Counted from the first letter of the stretch, positions 19,756 to 34,222 are shown. The stretch is DNA of 64,000 bases from Polyodon spathula (GCF_017654505.1 NC_054535.1:45265664-45329663); one strand, 5' to 3'. A program made the numbers and translations. The notes: generated by a model not told the origin, from the sequence alone.

Positions 19756-22477
19756 AATGTCTCGGATGAGATCTCTGGGATTCAGACCAAGCAATTTCTA
19801 TCAGAGAATTACAAAAATAAAAAAAACAAAATTTAAATAAAGCATCAAAAGACTGCAATGCACTCCATTTGGGAATGGCCAAGGAAAGCAATAGCAAGAC
19901 CCTTCTAAACACAATCTCATCAATATTGAGAGATTGTTTCCACAAATACATTTTACATCGTTTCAATCACAATACTTCAACCGGCTGGCAAATATGAAAC
20001 AGCGTAGGTGTTTTTTTTTTGCTATTTTTTGTGTGTGTTATTCCTCACATTTGAGCCTCTAGTTGCGTCGTGGAGATATGTCTTTACAGCTACCCCACCC
20101 TGTGGTTCCTGCCTAAGCGAGCTAATCCTCAGACTAAAAGAATTGCTTCCCAGAAATCACTGCCAAAACATTCCAGTGAGGAAACCAGACACTACAGTGT
20201 GTGTTTGTTTTTTTTTTAGTTTTCCAGGATAATAATTCCTATGCATACATTGTTAAAACCAAGAACATTGTTGCACAGGAAATTCCATAAATTCTGACCA
20301 GTATCAACTGATGGATATCCCTCCCTCCCTGACCCTAATATAATCCTCAGATATCAGATATCATAAAGCATATTGATAGTGCAGATTGTATTTTATCTCC
20401 TGGGAGCAGCAAGAATTGCGCTGCTCCAAGAGTTCCGTGGACTCGGTTCACTGTCCGATCCCCGTTTTGGAGGAAAAAGAAGGTTGTGTCAATAGAGGGC
20501 AAAGTAGTTCTTCACACCGTTCAACTTTTGTTCTCAAACACTGTACTGTACAGGATGTGTGTGCATAAGATTACCCTCATTTCAGGATCTAATCTAAGGC
20601 ATCTCTGGGACATCTGCTTGAAAGAAAAATTATTCTGAGAAGGCAATGCGGAAGAGAACCAAGCTGGAAAGATTTGGTTTTTTTGAGTGGTTTTCCATAC
20701 AAGGACACAACACTCAAATCCCAAACTGTATTCAAAGATAATGCACACTTTTGCTGAGCTTTACTAACAGCGGACTACATGCCTGCCTGGTACCGCTGAC
20801 ACAGCCTTGCTTTGCCTTTGTACGACCGTCCATTTGCTATCACACAGTAACATTACGCAGACACGTATTCCCACAGAGCTGTTGTGGAAGAAGGTATTTG
20901 CTAAACATGCCGGCTGCAAAATGATATATAACCCTATTTCCAAAAACTAAAAAACTTTTTTTTTTTTTTTTTTTTTTTTATAGCATGCCATGTTATGTTT
21001 TGAACTGGCGCTATCAGGACAGATGTTAAAGCCAAATTAAATGAGGTCCCTGGTTAAGGGATTATCCCAGTCCACTGTTAGGTTGGACTCCCTTGTGCCC
21101 ACTCTGATATCATCAGCACTCAAAGAAAGCCATCAAGTGGATCATAAGTACGGACAGGCTGTACGGCCCATTGGGCCTCTCCATATTTGAATGGACTTTA
21201 ACAAAGGGAGTATTGTTTAGCTTACAATCATCTGGCCTGCAATATTAATCATTTTACCCTCTTCCAGGAAGGAAAAGGATTAGAGGCAACATGATCACAT
21301 TTTCAGGCCTAGCATAAGAATTGATTTGAGAGAGCTTAGGCTCCCAGTATTGGATCCTGGCGTTGTCTGGTTAGAAATTCAGTTTTGATCACCTATTGCC
21401 TACAAATTGATGATCGTACTTTTTTTTAAATGATGTTTCAACGGGGGCAGAAAAGACAACATTTGAAATTCCTTCAAAGAACCATTTTTTTGGTTATAGG
21501 GGAGGTTCGTCTATAATAATCTAGCAGGGTCCAGCACTGAATGTCAGCTGGGTTCAATTTGAGCAGACAGTGTATTGGGCCCAGAGCACTTCTGGGATAG
21601 AATGGAAAATCTTATATCAAATACAGTATGGCACTTGTTTCAAGAGCACATTTTTATTTCAGGACTGGTAGAAACTGTCGGGTTTCTTAGTATTGTACAT
21701 CACGCAAAAAAAAAAAAAAAGGGGTATTTGATTACATTTATTTTAGTAAGTTATACATTTATTTTTCTAAACTAGAGAAGAGAACTCTTGTATACGTAAT
21801 AAGTGTAATTTGGTACATTGAGTAATGATTGAATGTATATATCACCTTTTAAAATGAATGAAAAAACAGCATTTTTTTTTTTGGTGAGTGTGCGATCATC
21901 GAAGAAACTGCTTAATGTGGAGGTACCGTTAAGCGGTAGCTGTTGCATTTGTATGACTGAACCCAGGACAATCAGTCGTTCTACAGGAACTAAAACAGCA
22001 TAATAGAGAATCTGTTTCTTACAGGGACAGCATAAAATAACAGATTTCAAAGTAAAATTGTACTTCATCATTACACTAATGAAGGCACTAGCCAAATATT
22101 GTTAACTTTAACATTCTTTTATAATTTACCTTTATCTTGTAAGATCGCACATTTATGACTTCCTACCCTAATCGGACAAGTGCTTTAAAGACGACCCTCC
22201 CTCTCTTGTGTTTACCACTGCTCTAACAGATATCCAGACTGGAACAACTTTAGTGTTAAAAATAGGCCTGTGCTGATTTGATTATGTGACACATAAAAAA
22301 AAAAAAAAAAACTAAAAGATGACAGACAATTGAAATGGAACTGTTTGCATTTTATATTGTATTTATACTGTAAGCTTATACAAAGTCATCACAAGAGCTG
22401 GATGTAAACAGTGCAGCGAGGCTCTGGAGAGAACCTCTGCACCGAAATATAAGTATGAATGAAATGCAGCACCGATA

Positions 22478-22493
22478 GTGTGTGTGTGTGATA

Positions 22494-22526
<33 letters not shown>

Positions 22527-22536
22527 GATATATATC

Positions 22537-22599
<63 letters not shown>
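22478..22599 (+). repeat. (GT)n/(TA)n microsatellite
   Basis: A short GT tract is followed by about 110 bases of TA repeats with a few interruptions (GATATATATC, TAAATA), inside the probable 3'UTR. The open frames of Ile/Tyr repeats over it are artefacts. Confidence 0.97.
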
Positions 22600-22604
<5 letters not shown>

Positions 22605-25600
22605 TTAATGTTGCACTGCCAAGAGTTTAATAATAACAGAACAATCAACTATTTAAAATGCTCCAATTGTGTGTTGCGCAGGCCTGTTGTGTTAAAGCAG
22701 TCGGAGCCTCTAAACTGTATTTAACAAGACCTGTTTGGCACCGGTATTGTGCTGCAATGCACTCCTGATGCAAAATCACTGGCCAATCCCATCAACCCCA
22801 ATGTGGAATAAAAGTATTGCAAAAAAAAAAAAAAGCAGCTGCCGAATGTATGTGCAATGTGGAAAACACAAACCAAAGCTTATACAGAGTTTATCGTGTA
22901 ATATCCCTTGTTGGCTATAAATATCTTTAATTTGTTGTTGTTGTTGTTATTATTGTATCGTAGATACTGTAAGGCTTTTTACTAACTGTTCCAGGTGTTA
23001 TTACACAGCTGTGCCTGTGGTTGTGTTACATGAGGACGCAGCAAACATGTGCTGAAGACGCAAGGCATCCCATCATAAACACTACTTGAATTGGGTGCAG
23101 TTCACAACAAAGTAGTCTGTAGAGTAGATCCGGCAGCGCCTCACGTTTCAGTGTTCTGTATGCTGTTAAGCAGCCTCCAGTTAAGTAATAACCTGATTGC
23201 ATTAAACCAACTCGCTGTAGTGATTGTGGACCTGTGCACCTACAAGGGAACTCACAGATCCACCTTCTACTTGAAAGAAACATTATTGATTCAGGGATAT
23301 TCATTGGTTCACCCATAGCTAATCATTTGCTAATTCATTTACTGCAGGAGCAGCTGTAGAAAGGGGTCCTAAAAAGGCCAGATTGTTGAACAGTGTAAGT
23401 GGCATGAAGATGCATCCTGCACATTTCAGATGGACATTTGTACTTTGTATTGAACATTACCATGTTAAATTGACAATAAACACCATAATTGAATACAATG
23501 GATATTGATTCCACTTACACTTGGAAGCATCTGAGCCATTACCATCAAGCAGTGAGGCAGAGACGTATTGATTCAAACCACAGCCTACCAGTATCAATAC
23601 ATATACAGATAGTAACTGTTCAGTTTTTTTAAATATATAAACAAACTACACTTTGTCGCTATTGGTTGATTTCTTTGTGTCCAATTTTTCCACTATTAAT
23701 TTACCCTCTATGATTTCCTGTGTCGGATGCGACAGATATTTTGTTATTTCTTTGTGTTTTAGATTTAAAATGAGTAAAAACACCAACTGACTCATGAGCA
23801 TGCCATTTCATTGTGACGCTATTATTCCATTCAACCAAACGTTTTGTCACCACCTGATAACGACGCTTGAATGTTCCGTAGCAATTAGACTGGAGGTGTG
23901 CTATGCTGACCACATTTCGCTCGGTCAGTCAGTTTGAGTTCGCTAGTTCATACTTCTTCTACATAGGTCTCACGTGTGCAGTTTTGAAATAAAACACACA
24001 TTATAACAATCACTGATTTGGATGTTATGTTTGGTACTATACTAGGCTAAACAAAGCTGTGTCTTACTTTAGGTAGTCTTGCACTTCCTGGTTCTTTTCA
24101 GCCAGCGTCTTCCTCTTATGACTGGTAAGCTTGGCAGCCAGTGACCTGCTTTGACCCTGAAGAAACAGATGAAATGACCTTGGATATGAAACTAACAGAA
24201 CAGACTATCCAAACGAAAGCATGTAAACTGGAAGCTTTCATTAACATTGTATGGTGCCATATATTTTCTTTTCTTCTAAGACTACAGAGTGAATGGAAGT
24301 GCCTGACAAGTGAGATTGGTGGGATTATTTAATCTGCTGTTAACACTTTACTGTTAGAAGAAACAAACGCCTCTATTTTGAGTTTATTTTAGACATTTCA
24401 GCACCTACCATTTGTTATGAACCCTAGCCCTGCTTAAGTATATTATGTGTATTTTCCTAAACTGTTTTCTACTTGTCACAGACAGTATCCTTGTAGAGAT
24501 GGACACTGTACAACACTTCTATGGTGGCGAATTGAAGACACAGGGAATTGATGATAAATGATCTCTGGATCACAGCATACAGGTCGGTAATGTCAGGATT
24601 TCAGTGAGTTAATGTATGTCATCTCCACATTAACCAATTTGAAAAATCAAAATCCTGAGATTATTTATTTTTCTTCTGATCTCTCAATGAGCCACTGTAC
24701 GTTCATGTGCTCACCCCCTTCACGGTTCCAATCGGTATTTTTTTTGATGAATTAAATGGCTTTTTTAAATGTGCTTTTTATATTGCTGATACAATGTATT
24801 GTGTTCATTCAATATGTGTGCATTTCAACATCTCCCCAAATTCACATGAAAAGCATGTAACAGCACTTAACTACTGTAGTCAGCGGACAGTTCTGTAGCT
24901 TTAAGGTCCTGTATGCACGTAAATAGCAAACAGTGGTGAAAGGCTAACCCTAGTGCCAGATGAAATCAGTGTATTTTGTTACATGCAATCCTAAGTGTTA
25001 TATGTAGACAGTGGTTTAGGTTACTATGGGTCAGCTGTGTTCATTCTCCAAGCACACTTATCCGGCCTTGCTTCACTTTTAGGTGATCTGAAAACAAAAT
25101 GCATAGCTTCTTATTTTTATCTAAATGCAAACAGATGTTCTAGTTTTGTGAACATTTCTAGCCAAGTGGCAAAAGTATTACATGGTGATCTTTTTGTATA
25201 CTTTCACATTGTGTAATTTAGCATTGTGCCAATTGCTAAACAATCTGTGCTTAACTAACGCACGTGTGAATTTGTAAAGTAAAAACTATTCTTCTTGTAA
25301 TTATTCTCATGTACAGTATTCTGCGTTTCAGCTGGTTGTTTTTTTTTACTGGATGTATATAGCTTCCAATAATGCACTTTAAAAAAAAAAAAAAAAAACA
25401 ACAAATGGGCATCAGAGAATGTTACTTTGTTTCAAAGGGAGATGTCATGAAGTAAACAAGGCTACATTATTGTATTTAGCTTTACAGTAGATGCTAAGAA
25501 CTAAAACTCTGTGTTTGTCAAAAAAAGGGGGAAGGCGATATTGATACTAACAAGTGGAAGACACTATCCACCTGAATAATGTTTTAGTATATAGAAGATA

Positions 25601-25672
25601 CTGTAAATATGTGCAGCTGTGTTGAAATAATGCTATAGTAAGATGTTGCAACTGTAAAACATTGTGAGTTCT

Positions 25673-25678
25673 AATAAA
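25673..25678 (+). terminator. RNF150: Candidate polyadenylation signal
   Basis: AATAAA in GAGTTCTAATAAATTTTATT. It is the best positioned canonical hexamer at the end of the transposon-free stretch after RNF150. Other hexamers occur upstream. Confidence 0.4.
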
Positions 25679-25695
25679 TTTTATTGCAAGATTTC

Positions 25696-26229
25696 CATAC
25701 CACTGTGAATCTGTTTATTGTCTTTTGAATTCAGAAGTTTCTATTGGCCTGGTATCTTCATCCACATCATTGTTGTTCGTTTAATAACCAGACTTTACAT
25801 TCAATGCAGGGTTTTTCCTTATCAGAAACCAGAAGTCCTAACAGGATCTCGTAAATGAGCGACCATGAGCTGTTTATTATAGAAAGGGGTTTTGACTCAG
25901 GGTTTTATTGCAGCCCCTTGTACAATGGAGGGTACTCACTCACAGTCCACTCACACTAATATGAGTACGACTGGAGGATATCTCTGAATACAGACCTTTG
26001 TCTTCTAGAGGATAGAACAGATTTTCTGGCTAGATATAATGCCATATAACGCCATAGTTACATGAGGTTTTAATCTGGATGTTTCCTTTTAATAGAATAT
26101 TCAGAGCATGTGACATTGAGCATTGAATAATAAATGTAATCACTTAACTTATGATTCCCTATGATATAACATAACTTTAATGTCTAGCACAAAAAATCAA
26201 AAATTCTGTTTTTAGGCAATCTCTCTCTT
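25696..26229 (+). other. Intergenic, no gene
   Basis: Sequence between the candidate RNF150 transcript end and the 3' end of an antisense LINE fragment. Nothing recognised. Confidence 0.5.
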
Positions 26230-27640
26230 TCTCTCAAGTTTTTTGGGTTCTTGATGATAATGAGATACTCTGCCAGGGTGTATTCTCTGTTAAGAGAAGT
26301 GTAGAGGTGGAGTTATTGGCATTTTAATCTATTCTCTCCAGTGGAGGGTGTAGTGGGTTTTTTTTGTTTGTTTTAATCAGGGAAGAGCCTTGTGTTTTTT
26401 TCAGTACCTCATGTCTGATGGGCTCAGTGCCAGGGCTTTCCTAGATATTAATGCCAGTTTTGGAGGAAAGGGATGCCATGTAAGTGTGTAAACCTGGTTT
26501 AAGTGCACTGCATGAGACTGATTCCTGTGCTTGGAAGTGGTGAGAGTTTGGGCTGCTTTCTTTTAGGTGGAACCTGAATTGAGTTATTCTTTTCTGTATG
26601 GGGATCAGCAGAGGGACTCGCCCCAGCTCTGCAGCCGTTGTTGGGGGATTCTCCTGTGTGTGCAGGACCTCTTTACAGAACAACACATGTGTGATTTCTG
26701 TGGGGGTTTTATCCCACTTTGAATAATCTGCACCCGTGGTTGTACCCCAGACTTCACTCCCATAGAGCAGGAGTGGCTGAATTACGCTGTCAAATAGCAG
26801 GAGTAATAATGATGTAGGAGGACTACATGTAGCCAGTGTTTTTTTTTTTTTTAATGGTGTAATATGTTCTGAGAGCTTTCTCTTTTAATGTTTTGATTGC
26901 CAGATTGCAACCTGATGTGTTTAATGTGAGGCCAGGGTAGCTGTATGAGAGGCTGTGGTCTATTTCTCTGTTAAAAAATTTTTTTGGAACACCATAATTT
27001 TGGTCTTATTCAGGTTGACCTCTAGAGCCCATGTTTTACAGCAGGTCTCCAGCAGTGTCAGATTGTGCTGCAGACCCTCCTGTGTGGGGGACAGGAGGAC
27101 CAGATCATCTGCATACAGCAGACACTTCACCTCAGTGTGGCTGAGGGACAGGGCTGGGGTGGGCACTAGTTCAAACAGACTGGGCATTGATATAAATGTT
27201 GAAGTGAGTGGGACTAAGGTTGCAGCCCTGTCTCACTCCTCTCTCCTGCTTAAAGGGATCTGCCTGCTTGCCATTAATCTTTACTTCACACTGTATCGCT
27301 GAGTACATAGATTGAATTGTGTCGTACACTTTCCACCAATCCCTGACTGTAACAAGTTGAGGTACAGTCCAGGGTGCCAAAGAGAATCAAATGCTTTCTT
27401 GTACGTTGTGTACGTGTTTGTTGATCAGTGTGTTTAGAGTAGAGATGTGGTCAGTACAGCAGTGTTTTGGAAGGAATCCAATCTGGCTGTTATTTATTAT
27501 GTCTTGACTCATTAGGAATTGAGATATTCTGTGATTTATGGTGCTACATAATAGTTTTACTGAGGTTACTCCCTACACAAACACCTCTGTAGTGGATTGA
27601 GAATGTCTCTACTCTTCTAGATGGGGGTGACGAGGTTAAA
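26230..27640 (-). mobile_element. Non-LTR retrotransposon fragment (reverse transcriptase)
   Basis: Reading the minus strand in several frames gives INKHVHNVQES, WWKVYDTIQSMYSAIQCEVK and then ERGVRQGCNLSPTHFNIYIN. It continues with VKCLLYADDLVLLSPTQEGL, which holds the YADD catalytic box, and WALEVNLNKTKIMVFQK. The C-terminal part, RVPLLIPIQKRITQFRFHLK, lies near 26560-26620. These are the polymerase palm blocks of a LINE in the Jockey/I/L1-like part of the family; I cannot name the clade. The 5' half with the endonuclease is missing and frameshifts are frequent. Confidence 0.88.
26960..27380 (-). pseudogene. Reverse transcriptase core with YADD box
   Basis: The best-preserved part of the LINE comprises two overlapping minus-strand frames of about 70 residues, one with GVRQGCNLSP and the next with LLYADDLVLLSP. 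The catalytic Asp pair is intact, but a frameshift between the two blocks breaks the protein. Confidence 0.85.
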
Positions 27641-27654
27641 TTAATTTTATTTAG

Positions 27655-27905
27655 GGTATCTTAATAGGAGCAGTCCTGTCTAGGTCTGATGCTGGGACAC
27701 CAGAATCACTGTTGAGCCCTCTTGAGGTGTCATGAGCCAGTCGACGAAACACCCGAGGATGGAAGGTGCCCACTTGAAGACCCCAGAGATGTACCCTACT
27801 TAGTTCAATCCAGATGGTTGTCATGCTGATGCGCTGGGATGACTGCACTGTGGTTCCTGGAGCCAGGATCGCAGCCGCTGTGTGTGCTGATGCACTGGGG
27901 AGGCA
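27655..27905. repeat. Unclassified dispersed-repeat-like block
   Basis: A GC-richer segment (CACTGTTGAGCCCTCTTGAG, CCAGTCGACGAAACACCC, GAGGATGGAAGGTGCCCACT) stands out from its AT-rich surroundings. CTGGAGCCAG(G/C)AT occurs twice, near 27858 and 27919, after similar GATGC(A/G)CTGGG boxes, so it is partly self-repetitive. It looks like a repeat seen in other fish genomes, but I cannot name it. Confidence 0.35.
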
Positions 27906-28504
27906 AAAATAAGCTGATCCCTGGAGCCAGCATTACACTTCAACACTAGGCAGAAGGATATGGAAAGAAACACAAATGGATGGAGATGCAGATGGATCAC
28001 ATTAGTTTACTGTAAAGCTACATCTTAGTTGGTGCTTATCTTGGCAAGAACCATGTTCAAATTGGCATGAAGTTTTAACATCTACTCTCATGTAATGGAA
28101 ATCAAATCTATAGCTGGCCCCTGGATGGGTAGGGTCATGTTGAAGTGAAAGTTTTTGTGTACCCAGATGCTGTGGTGGTGCTGTATTGTCCCGGGGTAGT
28201 TCAAAACACTTTAGAAATCCAGGGTGTGCTTGTCACACAGCTGCTTGCGGTTGCCATGGACTGTACACACAACACAGCTGCCACTGAAAACAAGAGCTTT
28301 CCTAGACTCGAGGGATGCTTAGCAAGGAATGAAGTACTGTAATGCAGTATGAACATTGGCAGTTTTTCATGAGGATGGATTTGGTGTTAATTCAGCATGC
28401 CAGCGATAATGAATAATTTAATCCAGCCTGTACTGCAGAGTGCCAGAGTTATCGTAGTTTGTAACCTGAAGATTCAAATTTAACAGCAAAATTTGATTTA
28501 ACCG
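27906..28504 (+). other. Intergenic, no gene
   Basis: No coding or repeat structure recognised. Confidence 0.5.
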
Positions 28505-28765
28505 CTTGGATCGCAGTGAGCCGGAGCCTAACCCGGCAGACACAGGGCGCAATGCAGGACTACACCCTGGATGGGACGCCAGTCCATCGCAGGGCAACTA
28601 AGGGACCTAGCCAGCATGGCTTTGGACAGTGGGATGAAAGTGGAGTACCTGGAGAAAACCCAAGCGAACAAGGGGAGAACATGCAAACTCCACACAGTCA
28701 GACCCCTGAGGCCAGAATCGAACCCAGGACCGTGGAGCTGTGAGGCAGCAGCGCTAACCATCATG
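28505..28765 (+). mobile_element. Fish dispersed repeat (LINE 3'-end type)
   Basis: It contains GGATGGGACGCCAGTCCATC, GGAGAACATGCAAACTCCAC and CGAACCCAGGACCGTGGAGC, with GTGAGGCAGCAGCGCTAACC. These are hallmark strings of a very common fish repeat, which I associate with L2-like LINE 3' ends. The class name is from memory and uncertain. It has no coding capacity. Confidence 0.7.
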
Positions 28766-31700
28766 CCAGTGATAATCACACATAAAATCAAATAATTGCA
28801 TAGATATTGCCGGGGAGTGGGTAATTCCAGGGTAAGATACTAACCCCTTTGGTATAAATGCATGTGAAGGCAATACTTCAGGTCTATATTGAGCCTGGCT
28901 CTTTTGTACCGTGGTTAAGATCTGGGCTGGCGTGCCCTGTCTACGCATGTGCATTGGGTTACCTCACCCTGTGGAATCCCATGCATGCGTTAGGAACACT
29001 GGCACCTAATGGAATGCTTCAATATGCACAGTATGTGCTGTACTATATCATTTCATAAACCAAATAAATGGACTTGATGAATGAGGCAAGTGAATATGTG
29101 TATTACACTGCAAATATACTAAGAATCCACCCAGGGTAATAAAACTTTGAATACAGTTAAGAATCTTTCCAAACAGGTGCTGTACAGCTTAAATCAGGGG
29201 TAAGCGACTAGAATTACATGGTTTGAAGACATTAATTAAAACCTGGCCAGAGGTTAAATTAGGTGAATATAATAATTAAAAACATGATTAGAATGAAAAA
29301 GTGGGGTGGAAAGGCCAAGGTTGCCAACATCTGCTTAATGCATACATGCTGCATTCATTTAAATATATTCTCATTCTCTGCCTAGGGGCAGGCCTGTCTT
29401 TCGGTATAGGGTGGCATTGTAGACATGTTTTTAGGGCACAGCATAAAGGAAAAGCTCTGGTGGAACTATAAATGGCTGTATAGAAACATTTCTACACTAA
29501 AGAAGTACTGAGGTCATTTTAACATACAGATTTTTCACAAGACAGTACTCAAGCAAATCATGAATATATTGTTTTTGTGTTCTTTTTATGATGATGAAAG
29601 ACTTTGTTGCCTAAATGTTAAAATAGCTATTCATCCAATTAATAATACTAAAAGGTGTTGCCTTATTTGGACATTTAGAGTAACTTATACATTATTTTAC
29701 ACACACTATATGCAGGCATCTGTTTAAAAAAAAAAAATCAAGGAATTATCACAAATGCTCTGTAACATATACCAATTGCCTAGTGCATTAACAAGAAGTT
29801 ACTTCATCAGACCAGAGCTGAGCATTGCAGTTTGTGTACTGTACTGAACAAATGTTATTTCTTGCAGGCTTCCCTTTGGCAAATTGCTGCAGAAAATTTT
29901 AATCCTTGCTTTGGATTAAGGGCACGACAGTGCCCCCATGTGGTAATCACTGGTTATACATTTCTAAAGAAACACTAGTGTATAAACAATTCTGTGAAGT
30001 TGAAATACAGTCCAAAATCTGCAGGCCTAGGAGCAACACCACTAGGCATGCAGATATTGGTTCACATATGAACCCCCTGTTGTATATTACTGCTTTCTTG
30101 GAGAACTGTAAAACCTCTTGCTATTACGGCTATTTTTTAATTTTAATTTTTTTTTAAATGGGGAATGTGATTTTGCAATCGCATTTGATTCATATGCCTG
30201 TTTCCTGTCTTGGCAAAGCGTCATTCTGCTGCCCTGCTTTAACTGCTCTTCCACCAAAGACAATGGAACAACTATTTCATCTGACACTGTAATCTAGCCT
30301 AGCCAGTGGAGTTCCATTCTTACCTCTCTTGCCCTGAAATTTCCACTGGGTGATTTTTTGTTTTTGTGTGCTGGCAGCAACACAGAGACAAAATGGCACC
30401 CTGAGACACAAGTCACAAGTGGGTTACCCAATAACAACTTTGGGAAAGGTGCAATGAAGTGAAAACTGGTATCAACAGAAGAGTCTGCACATTAATGTAA
30501 ATGCAGATGTGGAATATTGAAAAAGAGTAGCGTATATTCACTGCATTCAATCATCTGTTGATGTTGCATCCCACATCTTGTATGCCGGGAATACGGCACC
30601 TTTGGTCGTTCTGCAGCAGCCAGATAACAATCTAGCAGATGACCTTTGAATGACCTCTCCGTTTCTACAAGTACAAAGTGACCTCATGCTTTAATACATT
30701 TTTACAAATTGCAGATGTGATTACTGCTGATAATGAGCTCTGTCTTAGGCTTGAATATATTGTTCCAAGCTGGCTTTCTTTAACTGTGGTTTAAGAGAAT
30801 CCCCAGGGCAGTGCCAATGCTCTCACAGACAGAGCTACAGTATTAAACGGCAAGCTTGGTAACTGAACAACCTGCAAAGATTGAACACAAAGCGTCTCGG
30901 GACTCATCGTCTGTCGTCTAAAAATAGCATCGCTGAAAACACACGAACACACACAAAAAGATTTTGCAGTAGGGCTATGCAGGGTTTAAATGTTAACTGT
31001 AATTTATTTTCTCCCTAAACTCACTCACTTTCGGCCACAATGTTGGCAGTTTACATTGAGTTCTAGAATATTTAATGATCTCCCATCTCCTCCTAAAGCC
31101 CTTTTGGTATTAATCATATGTTTTACAGTACTCTCCCACAGGTAACAGCAGTAACTGTGTCACATACCATAGCATGCATTACCTTAACAACCTTAACCAA
31201 GTTTTCTATAGCTACAGTATTTAAACAAGTTCAGCCTTGATGGATTTATTTTAGCATTACCTGTTTGCTATTCTATTCTATGGGTGTCCCTCTGATTTTT
31301 AGATCTGTGCAACAAAATAAATCACACACAGCCATCATAAAGGGGGAGGCAAGTGACTTATAATGGTGAAAGCTTACTGCATGTTTACTGCTACTGTACC
31401 CCAAAGTGTTTTGTCACTTTTAACCCCCAGGGTTCAATTTGTAATCCATATTATGTGATTTTATTTAGTTCTTTTCATGCATCTGTTTGCATGTGAGCCA
31501 CGCTGTTGATAGATTACATTTCTCAAGAAAAGTGTAGTTTCCATTTTGACATCACGTATTGAAGGTTTTTGGGTGTGTTTAAGTAGGGGAGGCAGATTTA
31601 GCCAGTTATGAGTTTAGGGAAATCATTCTGACATCTTTGATCAATCCCCTGCCTCTGGGGAATTTTAACACTGTGCCACAGAGATGTCTCAACCTGCTCT

Positions 31701-34219
31701 GGTCTTCCCTTCAAAGACATGCCAACGGAACGTACATATTTACCGACATCAGCAGGGAACCAAAAAGCACATGTAATATCAAAAGTAGTCAATCAGGGAA
31801 GTACAGTTACAATAGACAAGGTAAAGGGAATTCATGTCAGTTATACCTAGAAACATGATACACTAATGAGAATTAGTTAGTGAATGTATTGCTTGTGCAT
31901 TGTTCCTGTTTCCAATGCTGAAATGAGACCATTTAACAAAGTTACTTGTAAATAAGACAGCTGTCTACCGGAAATTGTAAATATATGCCAGTGGCTGTAA
32001 TTCGGTCCTGCCAATTAAAATGATAAGAAGTAATGACAGTAAGCCCAACAAAAGATTTGCATAGGATTCAATTCAGAGAGCCTGTCCTTCAGACAGATAA
32101 CGTGTGTTTTGCTTGGAACCAGCGTCGTAACCAGAGCTGGCATTCTACTGAGGTCAAGCTTAGGTTTCAAGCTATAGCTGGCAGTGTTTATATGACTGCT
32201 TGGTATTTACTATTCAACCTCCAAATCTACATTACACGGCAAACCAACAGAGAAAATGAAAGAGTCTTTTGTACTTTAATAGAATTTTTACTTGAGGATC
32301 AGCATTAATGATGCAAAAAATAAAAATTAAAAAAAAACAAGGACACAACCTGTGTGTCCTCATAGCTAGTTACGGCCATGCTTGGAACTGCTCATTTACA
32401 AATCAAAATTTCAGTTTTGTGTCACTTTGTTTTATTGCCTAAAATTGCCTTTTGATTTTCTGCCATTTCAGCATCAATACAGGAAGATGAGGAATAACCA
32501 ATGCCTGGTGTAATAGGCAATGGTCCAGATAACCAGACCTGGGGTCAACTATGAATACAGTTACAACTACAAAGCTATTTTATTAAATTCCAATTAGTTA
32601 CAATTATAATTACAATTACACTACAAAGTAACACAAACAAGTACCCACATTAACATGTTTACTCTGTTTATTCTAAATAGCCAAGCAATAATCACAGGTA
32701 CAAATACAATTATTTTTTTCAATCAATTTTATATTGTATAATTACAATTGCAAATCAATTAAGATATTAACAGACCCAAGGTATGTAGATAACTTCACCT
32801 ATAGGTGTCATTCTATAGCAGCATTTCCAGGTATGTTAGACAATTCCCTTTAATGGAGGACGGTCAACACAGGTGAGGTAAGCATATATTTCTATAAGGC
32901 AAATGAACACTGAAGGGACTGCACACCAAATGCAATAAAATTCAGTCAAATGAGGTACTTGACAGCGCGGGTTCTCATGGTTCAAGATGGTGCTGTTAAG
33001 CTCTCCAACTGTTTAGATCCTATATGTGTTAAGAACCTCTTCATAGGAATCAATGTCTTGTGCAGGAACACCCCTGCCAGAAAATTGACCTTGGTAATAG
33101 GTAAGGGTCCAAGCCAGTCCAGCAGAACTGTTTACTGTGGATCCTAATTAAGCAGTTTTTAACTGATTTATTTTGTGTGTGTGTGTGAAGATGCATTTAT
33201 TTTATTCATTCATTTTTGGGGGATGCATACTTTGGGATAGAGATTTGATTGGCTGAAAGTAATTTTTAAGTTTATCTCCACACTCATTGGTACAGTATAA
33301 CAAAACCAACTGGCTTATCTGAAAAAGCATGCAGAGAGAACAATATGGCTTAAGGGAACTCTCTTCTATTTTGTTCCACACTAAAGATTAATGTATGCTA
33401 AAGAATGTATGTATAATCATAGGAATGCTCTAATCGATGCAACTGAAGGCAAAAAAACTGTGTGGATTCTGTAAGATTATAAATTAGACGCACAGAGAAT
33501 GTTCTAAATTTTATATGAACTTTGGTGGATGCTATGTTTGTTTGAAAAGGTTCCAGTTTTGGTTTGTTTAATTATTTTGTTTTGCCAGTCTTGCTCCTCT
33601 GATTCATTTTCCAGATTAGGTTATCTCTTAAGATTTGGCAACAAATTTTCATGGCCTATTTTCATAGCAGTTATACAGTGAAGGCTTGCGCTAATGTTGG
33701 GAAAATAACATGCACCGTTTCATTATTTGTGCCTCTTAATTCTGAGTTCCCGCCCCCTTCGCCACGGGGGAATCTCTAAACTGTAAACACGTATATACTA
33801 ATTGCACATGGTACAGGTATAGTGTTAACACTTGTTTTGTGTTTTTACTACAAACCTTATGGCTAAATAGCTACGTATGGAGGAGAACTAAATCAGACGA
33901 TTTAAACTAATCTCGGGATGTAAATAAAACGTATCGGTAGCTACTATACTGTGTGCAAAGAAAATGTAGCAATATTTCAACTCCCGCAGAGAATTACATT
34001 TATCAACATTTTCCAACAGTTTTTGTGAAGCTATCAGGTTAATTTTTCTTACTATTGATAATAATCGAATGAATAACTTATTTTATATATAGATATTTAT
34101 TTTGAGAAACTAATTGAGAGTAGTGTCCACTATTGCTTTAAAGACACTGAGAATATTATGTCATTGCAATCACTCAGGTCTAACAATGCCTTGTAATTTG
34201 CCCAAACATCAATATTTTT

Positions 34220-34222
<3 letters not shown>
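28766..34222 (+). other. Intergenic, no gene recognised
   Basis: AT-rich sequence with no convincing frame. At 32540-32790 there is a block rich in AATTATAATTACAATTAC-type words. It starts near CCTGGGGTC and ends near GACCCAAGG, which may be a small decayed inverted-repeat element. The rest shows nothing I can name. Confidence 0.5.

Larger units (their letters stand above)
19756..25695 (+). other. RNF150: Probable RNF150 3'UTR
   Basis: This is the stretch from the stop codon to a candidate polyadenylation signal, AATAAA at 25673-25678, with T/G-rich sequence after it. No splice acceptor, recognisable coding exon or clear transposon interrupts it, which fits one long terminal exon. It carries A/T runs and a long TA microsatellite. 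Without transcript data an earlier polyadenylation site cannot be excluded. Confidence 0.45.

Noticed and set aside
22376..22724. Open frames of alternating Ile/Tyr on both strands
   Set aside because: They are translations of the TA microsatellite and its flanks.
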